64,000 nucleotides of DNA, from NCBI RefSeq assembly GCF_025698545.1, contig NC_068570.1, positions 46,457,924 through 46,521,923 on the forward strand. Reading direction: 5' to 3'. The notes beneath the pieces were generated by a model that was not told where the DNA came from, did no database searches, and worked only from the letters and a program-made list of their open reading frames with translations. The stretch is from Gossypium raimondii (lineage: Eukaryota > Streptophyta > Magnoliopsida > Malvales > Malvaceae). The first letter of the stretch is position 1. Each line of letters opens with the position of its first letter. This document shows, piece by piece, positions 45,101 through 56,121 of the stretch. Position numbers and translations under genes: made by a program.

Positions 45101-45519
45101 TACAGACCTTTATGTTTCTTTCTTGGGTGGTGGATATATATACACTATAGGTTTAGATTTATCAAAGCTGAAAAATGGGGCCACCAATGGAGGTCAAATT
45201 ATATTGATTTCTGACTTGCTTGATAGGCAAAGAAAATCCCCTATATGTTCTTGGAATGAAATCAAGTTCAAACATTTACGTTATTATTCCTTACTCACCT
45301 CTTAAAAATTAAAATCCTTTTGTATTACCTGATTCCTTGCCAATAAGCAAACATTACTTCCCTGTAAAGCAATAATATGATGCCTTTCTTGGCAACTTGA
45401 AAGATTAGAAATAGAAGTTTGAGTGTTCCATACTTTATTTTGCTCTTCAAAGCAATGCCCAAATTTCCATCAATAAACAATAGGTATTCTGATTTCATTC
45501 AAGAAACATCAAATTCTTC
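45101..45519. promoter_or_regulatory. Shared promoter region between two divergent TPR-like genes
   Basis: 419 bp between the start codons of the two divergent genes. A TATA-like GTATATATATCC on the minus strand (45133-45144) would serve the left gene. No equally clear TATA box is seen for the right gene. Nothing else is encoded here, so both genes presumably draw on this interval. Confidence 0.55.
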
Positions 45520-47341
45520 ATGGAAGCTGCACTCTGCCTTGGCTATGGACCTTTGCCCAGCATTTCCCTTCGCACAGTGCCAGCCTCCACCAGACTTCAT
45601 TTCGGGTTTAACCCTTCTTTTTTATTGGTTTCGAGTGGCTTCATAACGAATCACCGACAATGTCGTAGGTTCTATGGTCCGGGACCTCTTGCACTTGACA
45701 GGTCTAATTCGTCAATGGCTTCTGCAAACGAAAATGGTGGTGCCAAAGTTGTTCGAGGGGCAGTTGGGGCGTCTCTTGCTTTGGCTTGTGCATTAGGCAT
45801 CATCGGTTGTGGCTGTAAGATGAACTTTAAAGCTATTGCCGGCCCGAAGCCTGTTTATCGGAAAGCTCCATCTTTCGAACATATTGCACCTCCAGCACCG
45901 AGGAAAATGGCACTCAAGTCATTGTTGGATGTCACGGTGAACCTCGCTTCAAAAGAGGGAAGAAGGGCCAGGGACAGTCCAGGGTCACAAATCCCTGGTC
46001 CACGGCCTTCATCTCCATCAAAGGATCAAATTGATCAACTCAAGGTTCAGCTTTATACATAGTTGTGTGATTTCTTGTTAAGCTCGTTGTAGTATGCAAT
46101 GATTTATTGGTTCATTTTTTGTAGAAAGAGGCAGTGAGCCTAATGAAACGTGGGCTGCCTGAGGAAGCACTATATATGTTGAAGAATGAATACAAGAAAT
46201 ATGAAATGTCGGAACCTGAGGCGGCTTATTACATGAACATGGTACTAGTTGAAATTTTGATCAGTCAGGTATTTTCCCTTCATCGATTAATGCAAGTAGC
46301 CATTCACATTGGATTCCGTAGCTGGAACTAATTAGAGTAGTTTGAATCAACGAGTGTTGTTAAAATGGTGGTCATCCCATTTCGGGTTTTAAGTTAGATA
46401 CGTAAGAGCTGTTAACTACATATATACTCCATATCTATGTTCCAAATATAGGTAGGTATAATAAGTGTAATAATATGAAATCTTCAGAAAAAAAATTGGA
46501 AATGCTAGGAGTGTTAACCGGTAAAAGTACCATGGAGGTCTTTGTGTTAAGATTTAGATTGTATTTTGCCTCCTCAACTCAAAAAATGAGTAAATTAGTC
46601 TCTGTACATTAGATCATAGAGCAAACCAATCCTTTTGTTAAAATTTTCATTAATTTCTACCGTTAAAAACTAGTCTCATTACATTAGTATGAGGCACATG
46701 TGACACACCATGTGTCACCGTCAAGTTATTTTATCAGCCACACCAGTTTTCAATAGTAAAAATGGATAAAAATTTTAAAAGAAAGAATCAATTTGCTCTT
46801 TGACCTAACATATATGAATTAAGTTACTCATTTTTTGGTAGAAGAGGCAAAATACAATCTGACTCCTAATACAACGAATTCCATAATACTTTTACTAAAG
46901 TTAACCACATTAAGATACCATAAAAATGATGAAAAATAGGTCGTCTTTTTTTTTCCTTGATAGTGTGATTATCATTTATGTATAGGGAAAATACGAAGAA
47001 GCCTATGAGTTTATGACTTCTCATGATCAGAAGATTTCAGAGTTGGATGTTCGGCCTACTCTTTACAAGGTATGTTATGGGACATCTAAATTGGGTTAGC
47101 AAAAGAATCTATGTTTAAGCTCTTCAAGTAGATAAGACCTTTAATCAGTCTTTCTTACACTATTTTAACATGTTGATTTGCAAAATTTTGATTGAGAAGT
47201 GATGTTTTATTCCTTTGATTTCTTTCTTTTGACAATATGCAGGCTATTATATGCACCATGTTAGATAAAGATGATGAAGCGCAGCGTTTATGGGATGATT
47301 TCGCAGGATCCGTTGGAGGGTTTTTCCCCCATGGTTTCTAA
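45520..47341 (+). CDS. TPR-like protein with likely plastid/organelle transit peptide, four exons (283 aa)
   Basis: Exons 45520-46044, 46125-46268, 46986-47069 and 47243-47341, GT-AG, all phase 0 (175+48+28+32 codons plus TAA). Residues 1-60 are rich in Ser, Arg and hydrophobics with few acids, as in transit peptides. A hydrophobic segment follows (about 77-97, RGAVGASLALACALGIIGCG). The C-terminal half is helical and TPR-like: VSLMKRGLPEEALYMLKNEY, GKYEEAYEFMTSHDQK, LYKAIICTMLDKDDEAQRLW. The exon 3/4 boundary falls at LYK|AIIC, exactly as in the divergent neighbour. I do not recognise a specific function; a TPR-type adaptor role is inference. A downstream in-frame ATG at residue 66 could be an alternative start. 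Confidence 0.82.
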
Positions 47342-48160
47342 TTGGCACAATATGGCAGGAGAGTTGGGGGCATAAACAACAAAACTAATTACTTCCATAC
47401 AATTTAGTCCGAAACAGAAACCCCATGATTTTCAAGTTAATTAGTATATCCATATGTATTTATGCCTTTAACCCAGAGATTGCTCATATGAAATCACTAT
47501 TCTTTGTGCTCCATCTATATATCAAATTAAAGATTGAAATCAACAAGAAACAAAAGAAAGATTAGAAACAGAAGAAAGATTTACCAATCATCATCACCAA
47601 TTGCCAATGAGACGAGCTCAAAATTCTGCTGATATGGGCCATGCATGTATTCTCTATTTAGTTCGAACGCTAATGAAATGTTTTTAGAATAATGTTGATG
47701 ACATATATGAGATGGAAGAATATGCACAAAAATAAATTTTTAAGAGAAAATACTTACCCCATAAACATGCATGACATATAGTGCATACAATATGTAAAAT
47801 AATATAAGGTGATGCACAAATGTCATTGTCCGCAGAAAAAGTTCAAATAGAGGAGAAAAACAAACTGAAAAGAATAGTTGTAATACTATAAAGATTCAAG
47901 ATCAAACCGAAGATCCATCATATTGATCAAATTGTTTATATTTCTATCCTAACCTTGCCATCATAAGACCAACTTGATGATGAACACTAATCAATAAAAA
48001 ATTCATTGTCAAAAGCTTAGAGACCTATCGCATCATATGTACAAAAAGGCAAATCTCAAATGACCTATCCTCTTTAGCATCTTAAAGTCCATTTTTTATG
48101 AACACTCTCCTAACGAGGTTCTCTGAGAATAGTTCCCAATAAATCTAGCAGTGCCCTTGT
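47342..48160. other. Downstream region of the TPR-like gene, no gene seen
   Basis: The 3' UTR of the plus-strand gene followed by AT-rich DNA up to the LTR starting at 48161. Confidence 0.5.
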
Positions 48161-51100
48161 TGTAACACCTTGGTCCCGATCCGATTGGTCGGATCCAGAT
48201 CTTGGGTATTACCACGCTAATACAGACAAAAACTTAATCTACTTTTACAAATTTAAATCAATTACAAGTTACATAATTACAAAGTTTCAAAACTAAGATA
48301 CATGATTACATATACAACTTCAACACATATAATAAGTTACAATGATACTTATATAAAAATTCTAATCCATTACAGATACCCCAAAGTAGGAATTTCCAAG
48401 TGACATTTCAGACCTTGAACACATCGCTGAACTCGCTCTATATGCATAATAACCTGATACGCCACTTCTTGGCGTAGTCCTAGCATCGTCCCTCTTGGCG
48501 CAAACCCATATCATCTTGCCTGTAACATAACACACACATAAAAGTTCATAACAACTTAGTGAGGGAAAACATCATTTACCTGAGTCATATTTTCACGTTG
48601 CAACTAATAGTTCAGATAGACGTTCCCGTCATTCTTAACTTTCAACTTTGTCTTTGACGAATACTTCCTCAAGTTATGTTCCCATATTCATGTCAGATAC
48701 CATACCTTACTCCGAAATCACTTCCTCCTATCGAAGTCTTCAATACATCACTTCCTTCAATCAGAACAATCATAAATCTTTATTCATTTCCTTTCCAGAG
48801 TTCAATACAATCAGTGACAACATTACGCTTTCAAACTTACTTCTGAACCATCAGATCATCACAATTCAAATGAATGTGTGCACAGACAACAGATAACTCC
48901 TTCAAACATGGAAATTTATATCCTTATTCTCAGTCGAGTCATAGCCTTATATAACTCCTTTTTACCGTATAACCCATAGAGACATAAAACCTTTTTAATC
49001 TTACTTATTTCGCTTAAGATTCATGCTAAACGCGCCAAATCAGTTTATTACAGAACTCGCCACAAGAACATTCCTTTCAATATGCCATTGAGAACTTTAT
49101 TTTGACGCGCCACTAAGGCATTTATTTCAGAGTTTTCCACAAAGGATACTCTTTCATATTGCACCAAAAAGGTGTTCCTTTCATATTGTGCTACAAAGGC
49201 TATCCTTCAGGGTTCGCCGCGAGGGCATTTTTTCTTGACGTGTGATAAGTGCTAAAAGTAACATGTTTTAACCTCATTTTTAATGAGTTTTTGGGTGATT
49301 ATTTGATGCTAATTGTGAATTTTATGTTCCTAATCTTTTAAATTCATGTTTTGATGCTTAATAAAGTACTTGGAAGCAAAAGGAACAAAAACAAAAAATC
49401 GGAGCAAGCTACAAAAGCCATACAAGCTGACCCATTTCACACGGGTGTGTGGTAGGCCATGTCATTTTCACGGGATTTCACATCGAACTTCAAAAAATCA
49501 CAATTTTTAGATTTTTCAGGCATTCTAATATGTATATATATGAACTCTATGATGGATTTTGTCATTTGATTTCTATTTTACGCAATAAATACTTAGTTTC
49601 TTATTCTCAATTATTTATACTTAATTCTTTGTTTGATAGTTCTAGATTATTGATTTATGTTTGATGTGCTTAAATCGGAGGTTGAATAGACTCTGTTTAA
49701 GAGTAGATCTTGCATAGTTGAGTGGAGTTGCATGCAATCCTAAAAATAAGACAACATAAATCTACTAGATTATAGTCAAATCTAATAGGGAAATCCATAA
49801 CACCAGTTAATACGATAATAGGGGCTTTAATTAGAAAGAAATTTCAATTAATCAACCTAGAGTGAGTTTCTCTTATACTCGAAAGAGATATTTGCGTAAT
49901 TTAAGGATTTCTACAGATTAAGGCACTAAGTAAAGAAATTGTGTAATTTAGATTGATAGTGCCAGATGAAATCTAGGTGAATTCTTTCTTAGGTATTGTT
50001 TTGCTTCTTGGTTTTTAATCGATTATTTTCTTGTTTTGCTCTTTGTCGTGTTTGTTAGTTAATTAAATTAGTTAATTTAGTTTTTAAATCAATCACTCGA
50101 ATTATTCGGTTAAATAATAAAAATATAGTAATTACTAGCACTTTTAGTCTTCGTGGGAACGATATTTTTGCTCACCGTAACTATACTATTAATCGATAGG
50201 TGTGCTTGCCTTAGTCAAATTTTTAGTTAGTTTCGTGGACATCAAGTTTTTGGTGTTATTATTGGGGACTAAAATATTAGGAAAACTTTATTTCTATTAA
50301 TTTATTCATTACTTACAGACTTACATATACCTTACCCGCTGAGAACTTGCTCTAAACATCATACTTTGACAACAGTAATCGAATCACTAGAACTACGTCG
50401 AGAGAGATGTTACACAATTCACAAACATGTACAATTATACCATTTATATCATATACTATTAAAATAATGCTCATTTAGTGAACATAATGTTTAAATTCAT
50501 ATTCAATCTTTTTAACTATTTCGTTTCCACTTAATTACCATTTTTGCTCGAAGAACCTTAGTAAATTGAATTTGGATTCTTGGAATTGATTTGCTGACAT
50601 AAACTGACATTTTGGGCTGCTCACACAAGCTTCAAGTCAGGGTTACTATACAAGCTTTATTCGATGCTACTCACATAAGCTTCAAAGAATTCATAACACG
50701 TGTTGGATCTCAAGTCATCGATAAATAATGATTCGATGTTGTTCACACAAGCTTCAGAGAATCCGCAACACATGTCAGATCTCAAGCCATTGATCATTAA
50801 ATCCTTGATCAAACACCCAATTCCTTTTTGAACCTTAATGACTTACCATTCATATTCTAAACATTTACTAGTTCACACGACATTATTATTGTATTTATAC
50901 CATTTCAAACTCTATAGCCATATACATGTTTTTCATATCTCATATAGCAATCCATACACATTTTAAACTTGTAACAACATAATATACATATCATCCAATC
51001 ATATAATAACTTCACCTCTATTTGATACCATGTATTTATATTCATTTTTATTATATATTTCATATTTTACAATTTAGTCCATTTGATGCCAAAAACATTA

Positions 51101-52229
51101 TATGCATAATAATTCAAACTAAAAAGCAAAAAAAATATAATACAAACTTATCATAATTTAATAAAGTAAGTCCAATATGAACTTACCTAGCAAAACAGCA
51201 ACAAACAAGACATCGATGACTAATATGAAATTTTACCTTTTCCTCGATTATCCTCCGATTGATTCAATTTCTGATCCATACGATAATTCATTTCAATTTA
51301 TCAATTTCAAATACCTTATATCATCCTATTATAAGTATGAGCCTGTTCAATTTCACTTTTTGAATATGCTTTAAAATTTTGCATTTTATTCAATGTAGTT
51401 CTTAAAATCGAAATTGTGCTAACTTTCAAGTTTGAGCCTCGATTTCGAAATAAATCTCAATATAATCCTTCTACAACCTCTAATTATCCATAATTACAGA
51501 AATTCAACATCAATTTCAAAATTTTTACACTTTAGTCCCTATGTTCAAAAACTAGCAATTAAACATTACAAACTAGTCGTTTTTCACTTCTAAGCTTAAA
51601 ACTAACAATTTAGTACCAAAAGCTTTAAAAAATCATCCATGGAAACTTTTTAAAACTTTAATAGTTTTATAAATTGGTACACAGGCTAGCTAAATTAAGC
51701 TCTCGAGACCTCAAAAACATAAAAATTACAAGAAAATAACTTAAATACCAAATTGAAGGACCAAAAGCTTAAACTCCGAAAAAAAACCTTATTTTTTTCT
51801 CACCCGCGTCAAGTTGAAGAATATGAAGTAAAATTGTCATATTTTCTTTTATTTTGTCTTATATACTAGGTTTAATAACTAATTAGTTATAATTTATTTA
51901 ATTAAACTTTAATTAACATACTTAATAATGATTAACTAAATTGATGAATGAAAGTTGTCATCCACCATCGTTTGGTGATTTAATAAAGGTTCAATTCTCA
52001 AGTGGTCTTTTAGCTAATTAAAAATCCATAGCGATTAAGTTTTATCATTTGTACAATTTAGTCTTTGTACCTTAATTTACTGTCCAAATGACAAAAATAG
52101 TGAACCAAATTTTAATTAGACTTTATACTAACATCGTAAATATTAAATAATAATATTTACGAACTCGCTTATCGAAAATGAAAATTTGAAACCACCGTTT
52201 CCAACACCACTGAAAAATGAGTTGTTACA
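48161..52229 (-). repeat. Tekay-like chromovirus LTR with nested insertion
   Basis: On the minus strand it begins TGTAACAACTCATTTTTCAG at 52229 and ends GGGACCAAGGTGTTACA at 48161. The start region shares GAGTTCGTAAATATTATT with the LTRs at 31150 and 11760. Around 49030-49230 a 40-50 bp motif (GCGCCAC-AAGGCATT...TTTCA) is repeated loosely. The flanks (CTTGT and ATTTA) do not match, so there is no target-site duplication: it may come from recombination between different copies. The nested insertion accounts for about 1 kb. Confidence 0.65.
49246..50272 (+). repeat. Nested gypsy LTR fragment with primer-site region
   Basis: It starts TGTGATAAGTGCTAAAAGTA and runs to GTTTCGTGGACATCA (about 50240), followed by AGTTTTTGGTGTTATTATTGG, the degenerate form of the sequence normally found just inside such LTRs. 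No coding region follows before the outer LTR resumes, so this is an LTR plus a few internal bases only. The exact right edge is uncertain. Confidence 0.5.
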
Positions 52230-52960
52230 ATTTACTTAATTGATTAACCAGTTAAACAGTCGATTCATGTGAGATAAGTGTAAAGTGCAAGTTTATTCTA
52301 CTATTTATATAAACAATCAATTAACTAAATTAACAATAGAGATATAAATAAATAGAATAGGGAAGAGAATGCTCATGGATTGATCAATGTAAAAGTGCAT
52401 TTCTAAAACAATCTCCGCTCGCAATCGTCTAATTTTAGAATAGAAGAATTCCGATTCAAAAAACATAAATAACTAGACTAAGGAATAAATTGCAAACTGA
52501 AATTGAAAGTATAAAATCTGATCTAAGTCTGAATCCCCCTTTCTTTTGGTTCTTATATAGGCTAAAATTGAAAGACTAAAATGCCCCTTTAATTAATACA
52601 ACAATTAGGCCTTTAATCTCAAGAAAGACCCTAAACTGCCCTTTGAAAATGCAGTTGTCGTGTTTGTGATCATTGTGATGTCGCGACATGAAGCACATTG
52701 CTTGTCGCGATGTCGGCTCTGTTTGTAGCCTTTCCTTGCTTCGATCTTTAATGTTGCAACTTTTGTAGCCCGATATTGACATTCACTCAAGTTTTGTCCT
52801 CAAGGCTATTTTCAATTCAGTCTTTGATTTCGTGACTTCCATACTTTTTTGCCACAAGTTTGGCAGCAGTTTCAACTCAAAGTTGCATTTTTAGCTCCCA
52901 ACTCACCGTACTTAGCTAGATAACCTTATGTAAGTATCAAAATATCATAAAAACTATATA
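52230..52960 (-). repeat. LTR-like fragment
   Basis: On the minus strand the order GCCGACATCGCGACAAGCAA, a TATA box (CCTATATAAG, about 52552-52561) and a T-rich leader is that of an LTR U3-R region. Termini were not found; the left side is cut by the Tekay-like LTR at 52229. Confidence 0.4.
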
Positions 52961-54560
52961 AAAAAAAAACATAACTTAACTACTTCAACTATAAAACATA
53001 AATTAATACTAAAATGACTTGATTTAACTATTAAACAAACTAGAATTATGTGAAAAGGGATCAAAATTATAGTGTAAATCGTGACAAATCACATTCATGA
53101 TACAATTCACAATCTCTATTTGTCTTCCTTGGACATTTTGTTTTATCACTTTCTTCTTGTGGGTCTCTTGATAAAAGAAAATAGCGGATTAAGATCCTTA
53201 TTAATTAAACCAACATGAACAGAAATTATCTATGTTATATTTGATAAAAAAGAGAAATAGGTGGAAAGAGAAGAGATTATACTAAATTGTTACTTCATAT
53301 AAGTATTTTTTGTTTAAATAATTTCACTTAAACAATTGTTTGAAAGAAAAAAGAACATATTTATCCCAAATTAAGGTTTCAACTATTACAAGAACACTTA
53401 TGATTTTATATTAATCTTATTTCTTTTATTAATGCATAAAAAATTGTTTCTTTGAAAAAACAAATTTATAATAAAGAGATAATTTTTTTCCCAATGTTGT
53501 ACAAATCACATCAAACTAATTGATTAAGCCCAGAACCATGCAACTCAAAATTCTTCAAATCAGATATGAAACTTATTCTTGTAAGTTAATGAAAAAATGT
53601 TATATTAAAATAATACTTAATATTTAAATTATTTGAATACAATCTTTAATATTGGATCCTAGAATTAAAATGTAAGATTGAAATGTTTAATGTATACTTT
53701 AATCCCTGGAATTTTAGTGACAAGTCGACCCCACTCCAACAGCAACATTCCTCCCCAACCTGAGTAAGATTGTAAAGTTGACAATGATATGCCTCTGTGT
53801 GGAATTGCCATCATTTTAATCTAGAATCGACTATACCAGAAAACTTGAATTCAGATCAACTGTTTTATTTTCTTTCACTTTTATAAAAGAGTTTGCAGTC
53901 TAATTATATACAAAAAATTTAGAATTTGGATATTTTGATTTCGACCAGCCCTAATTTTGTTATTTTACTTGTTACAGTTGTTGACGCTACTTGTCAATTC
54001 TATCTATTAAGGGATTGTATTAACTTAATTCCATTAAAATTTTATTTTAAATTTCAAACAAAATAATTTTATTCACTTGTCAAGACAGTGAAGATGCTGG
54101 CCTCACTCTGCTGACCTCTGATGAGTGATGACATTTATGGAGTGCTCAAATTATTTCCTTAAAATATCGAGAGAGAGAGCTTTAATTAGCGCTTTTTGTC
54201 TTGCCTGCTTTCCCCACTCCCCAACATGTGTGTATGCAATGAATGATACCACTTAGTTTAAGAAAAGAAATTATGACCCTCCAATTTTAAAATATATGTT
54301 TTTTTTTTAATTTTTAAATTTACATTTTTTATCAAATCACCTAAAAATAAAATTTTAAAAATTCAAAAAAATTATAAAATTTATTTTTAAAAAGTAATTA
54401 ATTGTTAATGTAACATATACGTACAGTAACAAAGTTAACAAAAGTTTAATTTTTTTTCATCCATTAAAATGATTGATAAATAATATAAGTTTAAGGGCTA
54501 AAAAAAATCAAGAAACGTGATTGGTGTTGATAGAAATGGGTGAATTTTGAATATTTACAT
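52961..54560. other. Intergenic AT-rich region upstream of the gibberellin 2-oxidase gene
   Basis: No gene is seen. Short (GA)n at about 54169-54178, otherwise AT-rich. Confidence 0.5.
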
Positions 54561-54579
54561 GATAATGTAAATCCTCTGT

Positions 54580-54805
54580 AATCATGTCAAACATTGAAAA
54601 TTTTTGTAAAGGGGAAGGGAGTAATCAAAGATTTGAATCCCCTTTACCGTGTGATAAGAATCCCCACTCCACTAAACTAGTTTAGATTGAATGATTAGAC
54701 AGAATATGGAAACAAATGACAGTATCATATAAATAAATATTCTTGACGTGATCCCTTTTAATCATTTGAAACATTGAAAACTTTTGCAGAAGGGAATTGG
54801 ATTAC
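54580..54805. repeat. Diverged duplicated block in the gibberellin 2-oxidase promoter
   Basis: TAATCATGTCAAACATTGAA at 54580 and TAATCATTTGAAACATTGAA at 54760 are exactly 180 bp apart. Each is followed by a similar A/T-run and GGGAA-type text. About three-quarters of 40 bases match by eye. This looks like an old promoter duplication. Confidence 0.55.
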
Positions 54806-54881
54806 CATGCATGTTTTAATTGGTTGATACCAAGTGACAGAATGCATTAGAAATAGCAATAGCAAAGTCTTTAGGCGTTGG

Positions 54882-54890
54882 TATTTAAAT
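54882..54890 (+). promoter_or_regulatory. TATA-like box of the gibberellin 2-oxidase gene
   Basis: TATTTAAAT lies 61-69 bases before the ATG, followed by a C/T-rich leader ending CGAACCACC before the start codon. Confidence 0.5.
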
Positions 54891-54950
54891 CCATCAACCC
54901 TCAGGCCCCTACAATCTCCCCTCTGCTTTCCTTTCTCTTTTCGAACCACC

Positions 54951-56121
54951 ATGGTTGTGTTGTCACAGCCACCAGCATTAGAGCATTGTTCCTTGATCAA
55001 AACATGCAAGCCTACATGTGTTTTCACAGGGATTCCGGTGATTGACCTAAGGGACCCGGAAGCAAAGACCCTCATAGTCAAGGCCTGTGAAGAGTATGGC
55101 TTCTTCAAACTGATCAATCATGGTGTTCCAATGGAATTCATGACCAGATTGGAAGCTGAAGCTCTTAGCTTCTTTAACCTCCCCCAGTCTGACAAGGACA
55201 AAGCTACCCCTTTTGGCTATGGCAGCAACAAAATTGGACCAAATGGTGATGTGGGATGGATTGAATATCTCCTTGTCAATACCAATCCTCAACTCACCTC
55301 CCTCAAAACTCTTTCAGAAAATTTCTGGTATTACTTTTCACAACCAACATTTCTTTTAACTTCCCTCTTTGTTTCGATTAGTAATTTTGGCATTTTTTTA
55401 TGAAGCAGCTATGCAGTGAATGACTATATCCTAGCAGTGAAGAGATTGGCATTTGAAGTAGTGGAAATAATGGCCGATGGCCTGGAAATTGAGCCAAGGA
55501 ATGTGTTGAGTAGGTTATTAAGAGATGAGAAGAGTGACTCGTGTTTCAGGCTAAACCACTATCCACCATGCCCACAGCTACAGGCATTGAGTGGTAGAAA
55601 TTTAATTGGGTTTGGGGAACATACAGACCCACAGATAATTTCTATCCTAAGATCCAACAACACATCAGGCCTGCAAATATGTCTGAGAGATAGGACTTGG
55701 GTTTCAGTCCCTCCTGATCAAACCTCCTTTTTCATCAGTGTTGGTGATGCCTTGCAGGTAACTTTAAAATATTCTTTTATTCTCTCTGTATGTTTCCTTT
55801 CCTTATGAACATACTAAATTGTGTAATGTGGGTGGGGATGAATATTTGTTTGTTTTAAGGCAGGTAATGAGTAATGGGAGGCTAAGAAGTGTAAGGCATA
55901 GGGTGTTAACAGACTCAATGAAATCAAGGGTTTCAATGATCTATTTTGGAGGGCCACCTATGAGTGAAAAGATAGTGGCTTTACCTTGTCTAATGGCAAA
56001 GGGAGAAGAGAGCTTGTACAAGGAATTCACATGGTGGGAATACAAAACTTGTGCATACAATTCAAGGTTGGGTGCTAATAGGCTTGGGCTGTTTGAGAAA
56101 ACTGCTAATGCAAGCCTATGA
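54951..56121 (+). CDS. GA2ox: Gibberellin 2-oxidase (C19-type 2-oxoglutarate dioxygenase), three exons, 327 aa
   Basis: It inactivates bioactive gibberellins and their C19 precursors by 2-beta-hydroxylation, in the cytosol, using Fe(II) and 2-oxoglutarate. Exons 54951-55327, 55409-55757, 55864-56121 with GT-AG introns of 81 and 106 bp, the usual small-intron three-exon layout. Seen: N-terminal IPVIDLRDPEAKTLIVKACE and GFFKLINHGVP, the substrate-site LNHYPPCP, iron ligands H197-x-D199 (GEHTDPQ) and H254 (RHRVLTD), and the 2-oxoglutarate anchor R264-x-S266 (SRVSMIY). The start ATG has a good context (ACCACCATGG); an upstream in-frame ATG (54834) has no family support. Oddity: the exon 1/2 junction (LSENF|CYAVNDY) is several residues shorter than the family norm, so exon 1 may be slightly shortened or the donor shifted. 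Sub-family (GA2ox1/2-like) is by overall likeness. Confidence 0.93.

Noticed and set aside
45419..45646. Separate small gene upstream of the plus-strand TPR-like gene
   Set aside because: An overlapping frame of the promoter and first exon with no support; the frame starting at 45520 joins cleanly to downstream exons.
54834..54950. Upstream in-frame start for the gibberellin 2-oxidase
   Set aside because: The 39 extra residues do not resemble the family N-terminus and would begin before the TATA-like box; the ATG at 54951 matches the family start and has a better context.
54758..55117. Minus-strand frame over the gibberellin 2-oxidase exon 1
   Set aside because: It is antisense to a well-supported exon and shows no domain.
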